A DNA stretch of 64,000 nucleotides, from the NCBI GenBank assembly GCA_017428085.1, contig JAFRRP010000009.1:1-64000 (forward strand), given 5' to 3'. Source of the stretch: Clostridia bacterium. Its GTDB lineage: Bacteria > Bacillota > Clostridia > Oscillospirales > Acutalibacteraceae. Under the pieces are notes generated by a model that saw nothing but the letters and a program-made list of their open reading frames with translations, was not told the origin of the DNA and searched no databases. A program made the translations under genes and the position numbers. This document shows positions 35,557 to 44,404 of this stretch, piece by piece. Positions within the stretch are counted from its first letter, which is position 1, and each line of letters begins with the position of its first letter.

Positions 35557-36765
35557 TCACGCCGTCGCCTTGACCTTGACGAACTCCTTCTGCCGCAGGT
35601 CGGTGAACATGCGCACCACGTTGGTGATGCGCTGGTGCATCACGGGGAAGGTCTCCTCCTGCACCGTGCGGGCCGCCAGCTTGATCACGTCCAAAGAGCC
35701 GTGGAAAATACTGATAAAGTCTTCCTTCGTTTCGTCGTCAAAGGACTGCCACGCCTTTACCGCGCCGGAAATGGAGCTAGGGGCGTTTTTCGCCACGTCC
35801 AGCAGGCCCTTCTGTCCGGTGCCGCGCAGCACGGTGTAGGCCACCTTGTCGAACAGCTCGCTCTGTTCGTCGTTCAGGCCCATGAAGATGGGGTTGAAGG
35901 CGCGGTCGTTGATCTTGCCCATGGGGGTGAGCCCGTCGGCCAGCACCAGTTCGCCGTCCTTCTGCTGCCAGCTGGTCAGGTCGTGGGCAAAGGGCGGCAG
36001 CTTCCGGCTGCTCTTGATGGTCTCGTAATCGCTGTCGTAGGCCAGCATCACGCCGAAAAAGCCGTTGGCGGGCATAAAGTGCTTGTAGCGCGGCAGCAGC
36101 TCCTTATACTCTTTGGATTCCAGATAATCGTAATTGGCAAAGCCGGGGCCGTCGTTGTTGTACAGCGTCACGATCCTGTCCCGGGCCGACTGGGTACAGT
36201 TCAGCGCGGCGTACAGCGCCAGATTGCCGCCCTTGGAATGGCCGGTGACGATGAAATCGCCGTCGGGGAGCTTTTCGTCGGCCTCGCTGAGATACTCCGC
36301 CGCCAGCTTGTGGGAGGGGATCTTCTTCTGGGTGAAGATCTGTACGTCCTCGAACCAGCCCATCAGCGTGTCGTCCGTGCCGCGGTAGGTGATCACCTTG
36401 GTGCCGTCCGGCAGGATGAAGGTGCAGGCGTCGAACTGGATGGCGGGCTCCTCGCTGTAAACGGCGCGGCAGGCGGTGACTTTCACCTCCGCGAACCGCT
36501 TCGTCTTGCCCATGGCCATCACGGTCTCGCTGACGCTCTTGTTCAGGATCAGTCCCATGGGCACGTTTTTGTTGCCGTTCAGCTCAAACATCTTGTTGGC
36601 CATCACGTCAAAGGGCATGGGCTCGTCCTCAAAGTGGTTGGGGGCGGCCCGCTCGATGTCCATATAGAACGCCTCGCACAGGGCGATGTTGTCCTCGTCG
36701 CAGAAGGGCTTTTCCTCAAACGTCAGATGACCGAAATCCCGGATATATTCCGCTAACGCAGCCAT
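35557..36765 (-). CDS. Mbeg1-like (DUF2974) alpha/beta-hydrolase
   Basis: A 402-residue lipase-like cytoplasmic protein. The nucleophile elbow is VTGHSKGGNLALYAALN near residue 170, preceded by TKVITYRGTDDTLMGWFEDV, a characteristic segment of the DUF2974 group. Ser-His-Asp candidates are GHSKGG and downstream Asp/His residues. The last 60 residues are helical. No signal peptide or membrane helix. ATG at 36765 follows AGAGGATT; an in-frame ATG at 36783 has no site. The promoter on the minus strand is 36804-36831. The substrate is probably an acyl ester. Confidence 0.83.
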   Translation of the reverse strand: MAALAEYIRDFGHLTFEEKPFCDEDNIALCEAFYMDIERAAPNHFEDEPMPFDVMANKMFELNGNKNVPMGLILNKSVSETVMAMGKTKRFAEVKVTACRAVYSEEPAIQFDACTFILPDGTKVITYRGTDDTLMGWFEDVQIFTQKKIPSHKLAAEYLSEADEKLPDGDFIVTGHSKGGNLALYAALNCTQSARDRIVTLYNNDGPGFANYDYLESKEYKELLPRYKHFMPANGFFGVMLAYDSDYETIKSSRKLPPFAHDLTSWQQKDGELVLADGLTPMGKINDRAFNPIFMGLNDEQSELFDKVAYTVLRGTGQKGLLDVAKNAPSSISGAVKAWQSFDDETKEDFISIFHGSLDVIKLAARTVQEETFPVMHQRITNVVRMFTDLRQKEFVKVKATA

Positions 36766-36803
36766 AATGAATCCTCTTTTCATAAATATCTTTCTAATTT
36801 ATC

Positions 36804-36831
36804 ATTTTATCAAAAATGTAAAAAATGTCAA
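36804..36831 (-). promoter_or_regulatory. Promoter for the Mbeg1-like gene
   Basis: The minus strand reads TTGACA, 16 bases, TAAAAT, 39 bp upstream of the start. Confidence 0.75.
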
Positions 36832-36850
36832 TGGAAAAAGCAAAAAACTG

Positions 36851-36879
36851 TGGACAAATCACCATAAAAATGCTATGCT
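36851..36879 (+). promoter_or_regulatory. Promoter for the secreted lipase-like gene
   Basis: TGGACA, 17 bases, TATGCT, about 30 bp before the start. It diverges from the Mbeg1-like promoter. Confidence 0.68.
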
Positions 36880-36910
36880 GAAAAGAGAAATTTCATAAGG
36901 GGGATTTACG

Positions 36911-38404
36911 ATGAAATCTCAATTCAAAAAAGCGCTGTCCTGCCTGCTGGCGCTGGCGCTGCTGTGCGTTGCGTTCCTGCCGTGCCTTGCCGCTGCGGAA
37001 GCGGAAACCGTGCCCGAGATCTTCGTGCCGGGCTTTATGGGCTCCACTATCTACGCGGACGTGGACGACCCCGATCAGGGGACGGTGTGGCCGCCCAAGA
37101 CGGACGATATTCTGAATATGGTAAAGGAATCCCTGCCGGCGCTGACGCGGTACATGTTCGACCGGGACGGCGATCGGCTCTGCGACGAGGTGATCCCCAA
37201 GGTCAACGCGCTGTTTGAGCCGGTGGAGCTGGACGAGGACGGCAACCCCAAGGGCAACTCCGGCGCGATCCTGACGTATCCCGAGGCCGATAAGGTGACA
37301 AAGGACGGCGTCTATACCTTCTCCTACGACTGGCGCATCGATCCCCTGCAGGTCGCAGAACAGCTCAACGATTTTATCGGCTATATCTGTGAGTGCGCCG
37401 GCAGCGACAAGGTTGCCGTCGAGTGCCACAGCTACGGCGGCGTGGTCACGCTGAGCTACATCACGCTGTTCGGCAGCGAAAAGCTGAAAAGCGTGGTGTT
37501 CAACTCCACCGCCGTCTTCGGCGAAAGCTTCAACGGCGGGCTGCTGAGCGGGCAGATGACGCTGTCGGGCGACGCCATCGTGAAATACATGCGCTACGCC
37601 TTTAACGATAACGACTACGAAAAGCTGCTGAACGGCATTTTCGAGATCCTGGGCAAGGCGGGGCTGCTGGATCTGGTGTGCGATCAGGGCAACAGGCTGG
37701 TGGCGGACCTGTCCCCCCGGGTGGTGCCCGAATCCATCGCGCCCCTGTTCGCGGGGTGGCTGTCCGTCTGGGCTATGATCCCGGAAGAATTCCTTGACGG
37801 GGCAATGAAATATGTGTTTGAGGAATGCTACTCGGACGGTTCCCACCGCGTCCTGAAAGAAAAGGTGGAGCGCTTCAATACGACAGTGCGCCCGTATAAA
37901 ACGGAAACGCTGACCGCGCTGAACGAGGCGGTCAATATGTACGTGATCGCCCGCTACGGCTGGTCGTCCCTGCCCCTTACCCCCTATTACAACAACCAGA
38001 GCGACGGCAGCATCGACCTGAAATACGCCTCCTTCGGCGCCACCTGCGCGGAGTACGAGGAGACGCTGCCGGACGAGTATATCGCCGCGGCCGATCCGGA
38101 ATATATCTCTCCGGACAAATCTTTCGACGCCTCCACCTGCCTGTTCCCGGAACAGACGTGGTTCGTCCGCGATCTGACCCACAGCGGCAGCGTGGCGGGC
38201 TTCCCCGAGTTCGTGCAGACGCTGCTGCAATCGGAGCAGCAGGAGACCGTGGGCTCGCTGGCAGGGTATTCGCGGTTTATGCTGGCGGAGAACGGCGCGC
38301 TGACCGCCGATCACGGCCCCGCCGCCAAACAGACGGTACTGGATAAGATCAGGGCGTTTTTCCAAAGGATCTTCGATTTCTTCAAGAACCTGTTTAAGAA
38401 ATAA
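36911..38404 (+). CDS. Secreted LCAT/PlaC-like lipase
   Basis: A 497-residue exported alpha/beta-hydrolase. The signal peptide (1-27) ends LAAAEA. IFVPGFMGSTIY is the oxyanion-hole region of lecithin:cholesterol acyltransferase-like lipases, YDWRIDPLQVAEQL the lid segment, and AVECHSYGGVVTLSYIT near residue 178 the nucleophile elbow, with Cys where Gly is usual (CHSYGG). A Lys/Phe-rich amphipathic tail (KIRAFFQRIFDFFKNLFKK) ends the protein and may attach it to the membrane or wall. The catalytic Asp and His were not assigned. Start after AAGGGGGA. The DUF2804 gene follows after 19 bp. Confidence 0.83.
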   Translation: MKSQFKKALSCLLALALLCVAFLPCLAAAEAETVPEIFVPGFMGSTIYADVDDPDQGTVWPPKTDDILNMVKESLPALTRYMFDRDGDRLCDEVIPKVNALFEPVELDEDGNPKGNSGAILTYPEADKVTKDGVYTFSYDWRIDPLQVAEQLNDFIGYICECAGSDKVAVECHSYGGVVTLSYITLFGSEKLKSVVFNSTAVFGESFNGGLLSGQMTLSGDAIVKYMRYAFNDNDYEKLLNGIFEILGKAGLLDLVCDQGNRLVADLSPRVVPESIAPLFAGWLSVWAMIPEEFLDGAMKYVFEECYSDGSHRVLKEKVERFNTTVRPYKTETLTALNEAVNMYVIARYGWSSLPLTPYYNNQSDGSIDLKYASFGATCAEYEETLPDEYIAAADPEYISPDKSFDASTCLFPEQTWFVRDLTHSGSVAGFPEFVQTLLQSEQQETVGSLAGYSRFMLAENGALTADHGPAAKQTVLDKIRAFFQRIFDFFKNLFKK

Positions 38405-38423
38405 CCGAAAGGAGATATATATC

Positions 38424-39497
38424 ATGGAAAGAACCTACAGCAGTTGGATGGACGGCGCCTGGAAAAGCGCGCAGAAGGAATACACGGAGCCCACGCAGCT
38501 TTTGGGCGCGGACGGCACGCTGCTGTCCCCCGGCTGGGCGCGGCACAACGTGTTCGATTACGACCGCAACAAAGTCAAAAAGGTCATGCGCCGCAAGGAG
38601 TGGGATTTTTATCAGCTCTCCAACGGCAAATACATGGCGCAGATCAGCTTTGCCAACATTTCGCTGGGCGGTTACGTCTCCGCGGTGCTGGTGGATCTGC
38701 GCACCGGCAAAACGCTGGCCACCGCCATGTCGCCGTTTTTGGGCGGCAAGGATAAGTACGTGCTGCCCCCCAAGGGCGACGTGCCCAACAACGTGAAAAT
38801 GACCGTCGGCAAGGCGGCCTTTGAGTTCGACACCAAGGAGACCTCCCGCGAGATCTCTTTCAAGATGGGCGATATCGAGTGCAAATTCCAGATGGATATC
38901 AAGCCGGGCCTGGAGAACATCACCACCGTGCTGCCCTTCAAGGGCTTCCCGGACCGGTACTTCATGACCACCAAGCAGAACTGCATGCCCTGCGAGGGCA
39001 CCTTCAAAACAAAGGAGAAGGTGTACACCTTCAGCAAGGACGACACCTTCTGCGTGCTGGACTGGGGCCGCGTTTGTACGCCCTACAGTCTGGTGTGGTA
39101 CTGGGGCAACGGCTCCACGTACCTGACCGACGAAAAGGGTGAAAAACACCTGTTCGGGTTTGAGATCACCTGGGGCATCGGCGACGAGTCCAACGCCACG
39201 GAGACCTGCATCTTCTACGACGGCAAGGCCCACAAGTTCGGCGCGGTGGACGTAGAGACCTTCCCGAAACCCGACGGCTACATGAAGGACTGGGTGTTCA
39301 AATCGGAGGACGGCCGCTTCGAGCTGACCATGAAGCCCTTCTACGACCACCATTCCGACCTCAACATCCTCGCCATGCGCATGCACAGCCATCAGGTCCA
39401 CGGCCTGTGGAGCGGCAAGGTCACCCTGGACGACGGCACCGTGCTGGAGATCAAGGATATGTACGCCTTCTGCGAGTACGTGGAAAACAGGTGGTAA
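38424..39497 (+). CDS. DUF2804 family protein
   Basis: A 357-residue protein matching DUF2804 along its length: LLGADGTLLSPGWARHNVFD near the start, RRKEWDFYQLSNGKYMAQIS near 55, PFKGFPDRYFMTTKQNCMP near 170 and a C-terminal HSHQVHGLWSGKVTLDDGT. The fold is beta-rich and related to lipocalin-like domains; members have no established biochemistry. No signal peptide. It is 19 bp after the lipase gene, with the AAAGGAGATA site, so the two are co-transcribed and could act on a shared lipid or ester. Confidence 0.85.
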   Translation: MERTYSSWMDGAWKSAQKEYTEPTQLLGADGTLLSPGWARHNVFDYDRNKVKKVMRRKEWDFYQLSNGKYMAQISFANISLGGYVSAVLVDLRTGKTLATAMSPFLGGKDKYVLPPKGDVPNNVKMTVGKAAFEFDTKETSREISFKMGDIECKFQMDIKPGLENITTVLPFKGFPDRYFMTTKQNCMPCEGTFKTKEKVYTFSKDDTFCVLDWGRVCTPYSLVWYWGNGSTYLTDEKGEKHLFGFEITWGIGDESNATETCIFYDGKAHKFGAVDVETFPKPDGYMKDWVFKSEDGRFELTMKPFYDHHSDLNILAMRMHSHQVHGLWSGKVTLDDGTVLEIKDMYAFCEYVENRW

Positions 39498-39517
39498 GAA
39501 GAATCATTAACCGAAAA

Positions 39518-39613
39518 ATGAAACCGCTGTTGTCCCTGCTCCTGTCCGCCTGCGTGATGCTGACGCCGGCGCTGCCGGCGCTGGCCGCCGGGGACGGCGA
39601 CGATCGCAACTGA
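39518..39613 (+). pseudogene. Orphan signal-peptide fragment
   Basis: A 31-codon frame coding MKPLLSLLLSACVMLTPALP followed by ALAAGDGDDRN. This is a complete Sec signal peptide with an AxA cleavage site but only six or seven residues after it. A terminator follows at once. It is either the remnant of a secreted protein whose body has been lost or a very small exported peptide. The ribosome site is poor (AACCGAAAA), which favours a remnant. Confidence 0.4.
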
Positions 39614-39646
39614 CCGCCGAAAACCGACAGCGAAACAAATTGACGC

Positions 39647-39690
39647 GCGTTCGCCGCAGACCCTGCAACGGTCCGCGGCGGACGCTTTTT
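39647..39690 (+). terminator. Terminator before the corrinoid operon
   Basis: A long stem pairs GCGT, CGCCGC, GACC with GGTC, GCGGCG, ACGC (39647-39662 with 39670-39685), loop CTGCAAC, then five T. Confidence 0.82.
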
Positions 39691-39743
39691 CCTTAAAGCG
39701 GCGCCGCGCGCCCGAATTGTGCGGTATCGCCTTATTTTTTTTG

Positions 39744-39772
39744 TTGAATAACGGCCGTCCGTTTGCTATAAT
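39744..39772 (+). promoter_or_regulatory. Promoter of the corrinoid methyltransfer operon
   Basis: TTGAAT, 17 bases, TATAAT, 36 bp upstream of the first start codon. Confidence 0.85.
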
Positions 39773-39808
39773 GAAGATGAATCTGACGCGGAAGGCGAGG
39801 CGTTTTGT

Positions 39809-40927
39809 GTGACGAACCGGGAACGCGCCATGCGCATCCTGCACTACCAGCCCGTGGACCGGATGCCCGCGGTGCATTTCGGCTACTGGGGCGAGCTGCT
39901 GACCGAATGGGCGGCGCAGGGGAAGATCCCCAAAGAGCTGGCGGAAAACAACTGGGACGGCAGCGAAAAGGACCGGGAGCTGGACAAGCTGATCGGCTGG
40001 GATTTCAACTGGCAGAACACCGTCGGGGCCGACAACGGCCTGAAGCCCGGCTTTGAGACGAAAACGCTGGAGGTGCTGCCGGACGGCAGCCGCCGCGTGC
40101 AGAGTTGGACCGGTGTGATCGAGCGTGTCAAGCCCGGCGTGACCTCCATCCCCTCCGAGGACGATTACATTTTAAAGGACCGGGAGGCTTTCGAGACCCT
40201 CTACCGCCCGAAGATGCAGTATTCCCCTGAACGGGTCAACCTCGAGTATTTCCGGCATTTCAACGAGACCCGCGACTGGGACCGCCCCGTAGGGCTGCAT
40301 CTGGGCAGCGTGCTGGGCAGCATCCGGGATATGACGAGCGTTATCGGCATGAGTTACCTGCTGTACGACGAGGACGAGGACCTGTTCGCCGATATCGTGG
40401 ATACCTACGCCGAAATGCAGTATCAGTGCGTCAAGGCGATTTTGGAGACCGGCGCCAAGTTCGACTTCGCCCACTACTGGGAGGATATCTGCTTCAAAAA
40501 CGGTCCGCTGCTCTCGCCGGAGATGTTCGACGAGCTGTGCGCCAAGCACTACAAAAAGCGCAACGACCTGTGCCGCCAGTACGGCGTCGACGTGATTTCG
40601 CTGGACTGCGACGGCGTGACGGAAAAGCTGCTGCCCACGTGGTTCGCCAACGGCGTGAACACCATGTTTCCCATTGAAGTGGGCGTGTGGGGCGACCAGT
40701 TCGGGCCCGCCCGCAAAAAATTCGGCAAAGGCATGCTGGGCGTGGGCGGTATGGACAAGACCGCCCTGCGCAAAGACAAAGCCGCCGTGGACGCGGAGAT
40801 CGAACGGATGAAGCGCCTGTCCGCCATGGGCGGGTTTATCCCGTGCCCCGATCACCGGCTGATGCCCGGCACCAAATTCGAGCTGGTGCAGTACTACGCC
40901 GAAGAGATCAAGAGGATAAAGCCATGA
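39809..40927 (+). CDS. URO-D superfamily methyltransferase-like protein, first copy
   Basis: A 372-residue protein of the uroporphyrinogen-decarboxylase/MtaA superfamily. It begins MTNRERAMRILHYQPVDRMP, the typical opening, and ends GGFIPCPDHRLMPGTKFELVQYYAEEI, the typical close. FDFAHYWEDICFKNGPLLSP is the barrel segment that in MtaA-type enzymes lines the active site. True HemE motifs are not evident, and the corrinoid protein gene downstream makes methyl transfer more likely than haem synthesis. The start is GTG after GGAAGGCGAGG. It overlaps the next gene by ATGA. Confidence 0.85.
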   Translation: MTNRERAMRILHYQPVDRMPAVHFGYWGELLTEWAAQGKIPKELAENNWDGSEKDRELDKLIGWDFNWQNTVGADNGLKPGFETKTLEVLPDGSRRVQSWTGVIERVKPGVTSIPSEDDYILKDREAFETLYRPKMQYSPERVNLEYFRHFNETRDWDRPVGLHLGSVLGSIRDMTSVIGMSYLLYDEDEDLFADIVDTYAEMQYQCVKAILETGAKFDFAHYWEDICFKNGPLLSPEMFDELCAKHYKKRNDLCRQYGVDVISLDCDGVTEKLLPTWFANGVNTMFPIEVGVWGDQFGPARKKFGKGMLGVGGMDKTALRKDKAAVDAEIERMKRLSAMGGFIPCPDHRLMPGTKFELVQYYAEEIKRIKP

Positions 40928-42171
40928 GTGATTTTCAGAAAGAACGGGCGCTGATCAGGGAGCTGGCGAAGCAATATCGAGAGATCGCCGAATCCCCGAA
41001 GCACGTGCGGATGCGCCAGCGCTTTCGCGACAGCAACGACCTGAAGGTGGTCCGCCCGCCGCTGTACATGGACGAGATCCCGTGGTTCGAGATGAATGTG
41101 GACGGCGAGCTGGACTGCGTCTGCGAGGACGACCGTCTGCGGGGTATGGAATGGAACCTGCGCACGTCGCTGTTCCGGGAGCGCCGTTTCGCCTGCGACA
41201 ATTTCATCGAGCCTGTCTGGCCGGTGTATAAATCCTATTCCTCCACCGGTAACGGGCTGGACGTAAAAGAGAACGTCATCTCCGTGGATGACCGCAACTG
41301 GATCGTTTCCCACCACTACGAGGACGTGCTGGCCGACGAGAGCGCGTTGGAGGCGTGGCACGAGCCCGTCATCACCGCCCACCCGGAGGAGGACGCGAAA
41401 AACGTGGCCTTCGCGCAGGAGATACTGGGCGATATCCTGCCCGTCCAGCTGCGGGGGCACACCATCTACTACGCGCCGTGGGATCAGATCCCGCGGCTGC
41501 GGGGCGTGGAGCCGATCCTGACGGATATTTACGACCGACCGGAATACCTGCACAGGATCATCGGCCTGTTCACCAAAGGGATGCAAAGCGAGATGGACCA
41601 AATGGAGGCGCTGGGGCTGTACGACCCCCGCAGCCTTGCGCTGCACTGCACGCCGGGTTCCGTCACGCTGCCGCAGGAGCCGGATCCAGGCCACTATGGC
41701 TGCAAAGACCTGTGGTTCCGCACCATGGCGCAGATGTTTTCCTCCGTTTCCCCTACCGCCCACTACGAGTTCGATATGCAGTATTCGGCGCCGCTGGCGG
41801 CCCGGTGCGCCTACACCTATTACGGTTGCTGCGAGCCCCTTTCCGACCGGATCGACGTGCTGAAGAAAGCGTACCCCAACCTGCGCAAGATCGGCGTCAG
41901 TCCCTGGGCGGACGTGGCCGCCAGCGCGGAGCAGATCGGCGGGAACTACGTGCTGTCCCGCAAGCCCAACCCGGCAAACGTGGCCATCAAAACGGACCCG
42001 GAGCAGATCCGCAAAGAGATCACCGAGACCGTTACGCTCTGCCAAAAGTTCGGCTGCCCCTGCGATATTACGCTGAAGGATATCAGCACCGTCGGCTACC
42101 GGCCGGAGAACCTGATCGTCTGGGCAAAGACCGCGTCGGACGTGCTGGATGAATACTATGATAAGTGTTGA
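40924..42171 (+). CDS. URO-D superfamily methyltransferase-like protein, second copy
   Basis: A 415-residue diverged member of the same superfamily, with a longer N-terminal region (MSDFQKERALIRELAKQYRE). It retains VQLRGHTIYYAPWDQIPRLRG, LALHCTPGSVTLPQEPDPGHYGC and YYGCCEPLSDRIDVLKKAYP, the last a segment seen in this group. Conserved His/Cys residues (LHCTPG, YGCCEP) could bind zinc as in other methyltransferases of the family, but the substrate cannot be inferred. ATG overlaps the previous stop by four bases, so translation is coupled. Confidence 0.82.
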   Translation: MSDFQKERALIRELAKQYREIAESPKHVRMRQRFRDSNDLKVVRPPLYMDEIPWFEMNVDGELDCVCEDDRLRGMEWNLRTSLFRERRFACDNFIEPVWPVYKSYSSTGNGLDVKENVISVDDRNWIVSHHYEDVLADESALEAWHEPVITAHPEEDAKNVAFAQEILGDILPVQLRGHTIYYAPWDQIPRLRGVEPILTDIYDRPEYLHRIIGLFTKGMQSEMDQMEALGLYDPRSLALHCTPGSVTLPQEPDPGHYGCKDLWFRTMAQMFSSVSPTAHYEFDMQYSAPLAARCAYTYYGCCEPLSDRIDVLKKAYPNLRKIGVSPWADVAASAEQIGGNYVLSRKPNPANVAIKTDPEQIRKEITETVTLCQKFGCPCDITLKDISTVGYRPENLIVWAKTASDVLDEYYDKC

Positions 42172-42220
42172 GTTTTGAGATCGTTACATTGGTTGAAATA
42201 GAATCGCTGGAGGGACAAAG

Positions 42221-42859
42221 ATGAGTATTTATAGCGAAATTTCCGAAAACCTGCAAAAGGGCAAGGCCAAGGTCGTCAGGGCGCTGGTGGAACAGGCCGT
42301 GGCGGACGGCTGTCCCGCCGCCGAGATCCTCGGCGAGGGCCTGCTTTCCGGTATGAATATCGTGGGCGAAAAGTTCAAGAAAAACGAGGTCTACGTGCCG
42401 GAGGTACTGGTGGCCGCCCGCGCCATGAATATGGGCATCGACGTGCTGAAGCCCCTGCTGGCGGAGGACGGCGTTCAGTCCGCCGGGCGCGTGTGCATCG
42501 GCACGGTGCAGGGCGACCTGCACGATATCGGCAAAAACCTCGTCAAGATGATGATGGAGGGCAAGGGGCTGGAGGTCATCGACCTGGGCGTGGACGTCTC
42601 GCCGGAGACCTTCGTGCAGACCGCCGTGGAGCAGGACTGCGATATCATCTGCTGCTCCGCCCTGCTGACCACCACCATGGAAGTGATGGCGGAGGTGGTG
42701 AAAAAGGCCGAGGAGGCCGGCATCCGCGACCGGGTGAAGATCATGGTGGGCGGCGCGCCGGTGACGGACGCCTTCTGTCAGCAGATCGGCGCGGACAGAT
42801 ACACCTCCGACGCGGCCAGCGCTGCCGACGCCGCCGTGGAGCTTTGCAAAGAAGAATGA
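42221..42859 (+). CDS. Corrinoid protein (cobalamin-binding methyl carrier)
   Basis: A 212-residue MtaC/MtbC-like protein. Residues 1-88 are the four-helix cap (VVRALVEQAVADGCPAAEIL); residues 90-212 are the B12-binding Rossmann domain with GTVQGDLHDIGKNLV near 95, whose DLHDIG is the DxHxxG motif giving the cobalt-coordinating His. SALLTTTMEVM and IMVGGAPVTDAFCQQIGAD complete the site. It carries the methyl group between the methyltransferases of this operon. The start follows GGAGGGAC. Its stop overlaps the next start (ATGA). No reductive activase gene is seen nearby. Confidence 0.94.
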   Translation: MSIYSEISENLQKGKAKVVRALVEQAVADGCPAAEILGEGLLSGMNIVGEKFKKNEVYVPEVLVAARAMNMGIDVLKPLLAEDGVQSAGRVCIGTVQGDLHDIGKNLVKMMMEGKGLEVIDLGVDVSPETFVQTAVEQDCDIICCSALLTTTMEVMAEVVKKAEEAGIRDRVKIMVGGAPVTDAFCQQIGADRYTSDAASAADAAVELCKEE

Positions 42860-43386
42860 AGATCGAACCGTATCTGGACCGCCCGGACGTATTCGAATAC
42901 AAGGTGATCGGCACCGGCGAGATCCCATTCTCATCTGCCGTACGGGAGGCCTGCGAGCGCAATGTCTGCGGCCGGTACGGCAAAAGCTGGATGTGCCCGC
43001 CGGGCGTGGGTCCAATGGAAGAATGGGAACAAAAGATCAAAGCATTCTCCCGCGCCGCCGTATTTACCTGCAAATACGATCTGGAGGATTCCTTCGACTT
43101 TGAGGGGATGCAGGAAGGCCAGCGGCTGGCCAAGCAGGTGTTCACGTCGGTGGCGGACGAGCTGTACCGGTCCGGCGAACGCTGCCTGATTCTGGGCAGC
43201 GGCGGCTGCGACCTGTGCGAAAGCTGCGCTTACCCGGCGCCCTGCCGCTTCCCGGACCGGGCCTCGCCCTCCGTGGAGGCTTGCGGCGTCAACGTGATGC
43301 GGCTGGCCAAGCAGATCGGCGTGCGCTACAACAACGGCCCCAACACCGTCACCTATTTCTGCGTGGCTCTGTTTGAGGAAGGATGA
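42856..43386 (+). CDS. DUF2284 metal-binding protein
   Basis: A 176-residue protein with many Cys: a CERNVCGRYGKSWMCPPGVG segment near residue 29, GSGGCDLCESCAYPAPCRFP near 113 and EACGVNV near 139, the pattern of DUF2284. This may hold an iron-sulfur cluster or another metal. Members are often next to corrinoid proteins and methyltransferases, which suggests a redox or activation role, but this is association only. It overlaps the corrinoid gene by four bases and ends 28 bp before the third methyltransferase. Confidence 0.87.
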   Translation: MKIEPYLDRPDVFEYKVIGTGEIPFSSAVREACERNVCGRYGKSWMCPPGVGPMEEWEQKIKAFSRAAVFTCKYDLEDSFDFEGMQEGQRLAKQVFTSVADELYRSGERCLILGSGGCDLCESCAYPAPCRFPDRASPSVEACGVNVMRLAKQIGVRYNNGPNTVTYFCVALFEEG

Positions 43387-43414
43387 AAGAAGAGACGACA
43401 GGAGGCGATCCCAC

Positions 43415-44377
43415 ATGACGGAACGCGAACGCTTTATCAAAGCCCTGAAACGGGAGCCCATCGAAGGGCATTGCCCCACCTTCGAGCTGGTGTTTTTCCT
43501 GACGCTGGAGGCCATCGGGCGCATCCACCCGTCCCAGCAGTGCTTCAGCCAGTGGAAGCAGATGACCGCCGCAGAACAGAAGCTGCATATCGACTACATG
43601 GCCGACACCTATATCGGGACGGCGGAGAAGTATCACCATAGCGCGATCTTCGTCCATCCCAATCCGGATGATTTTGAGAATACCGTCCGGTTGTTAGAGA
43701 CCATCCGCGAGAAGACCGGCGACAAATACTACCTCACCATGCACGGCGACTGCACCTTCGGCATCCCGGACGGCGACGGCATGATGGCCTTTTCCGAGCG
43801 GATGTACGAGGATGAGGAGGGCCTGAAGGCGGAGGCGGAACGGAACCTGGCCAACAGCGTCCGCTACGCGGAGAAAATGGCGAAATACCCCGGCCTGCTG
43901 GACGGGTTTACCCTGTGCGCGGACTACTGCTTCAACGTCAATCCGTTTTTCTCCCCGTCCCAGTTCGGCGAGTTCATCGCGCCCTACCTGCAGCGGGTCA
44001 TCAGGGCGTATCACGACCTGGGCTTTTATTCTATCAAACATACGGACGGCAACATTATGCCCATTCTGGACCAGATGGTGCAGTGCGGGCCGGACGCTCT
44101 TCACTCCCTGGACCCCCAGGGCGGCGTGGATCTGGCGGAGGTCAAGCGGCTGTACGGCGACAAGGTGGCCCTTTGCGGCAACGTCAACTGCGGCCTGCTG
44201 CAGACCGGCACGGAGGAAGAGGTGATCGCCGACGCCCGCCGCGCCCTGCGGGACGGCATGAACGGCTGGGGCTACATCTTCTGCACCTCCAACTGCGCCT
44301 ATACGGGCCTGCCGCTGGAACGCTACGAGCTGATGAACCGCGTCTGGTGGGAGGAAGGCGTTTACCCGGCGCACTGA
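43415..44377 (+). CDS. URO-D superfamily methyltransferase-like protein, third copy
   Basis: A 320-residue MtaA/CmuA-like protein. It opens MTERERFIKALKREPIEGHCP and contains the barrel motifs DGFTLCADYCFNVNPFFSP, IKHTDGNIMPILDQM, SLDPQGGVDLAEVKRLYGDK and GNVNCGLLQTGTEEEVIADA, then YIFCTSNCAYTGLP. The HTDGN and GNVNC segments are at positions used for zinc and methyl-carrier binding in characterised members. ATG at 43415 follows CAGGAGG nine bases upstream. It is the last gene of the operon, ending at a clear terminator. Which of the three enzymes loads and which unloads the corrinoid is unknown. Confidence 0.86.
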   Translation: MTERERFIKALKREPIEGHCPTFELVFFLTLEAIGRIHPSQQCFSQWKQMTAAEQKLHIDYMADTYIGTAEKYHHSAIFVHPNPDDFENTVRLLETIREKTGDKYYLTMHGDCTFGIPDGDGMMAFSERMYEDEEGLKAEAERNLANSVRYAEKMAKYPGLLDGFTLCADYCFNVNPFFSPSQFGEFIAPYLQRVIRAYHDLGFYSIKHTDGNIMPILDQMVQCGPDALHSLDPQGGVDLAEVKRLYGDKVALCGNVNCGLLQTGTEEEVIADARRALRDGMNGWGYIFCTSNCAYTGLPLERYELMNRVWWEEGVYPAH

Positions 44378-44404
44378 CCTGCGGGGCCCGTTGCATAAAG
44401 AGAA

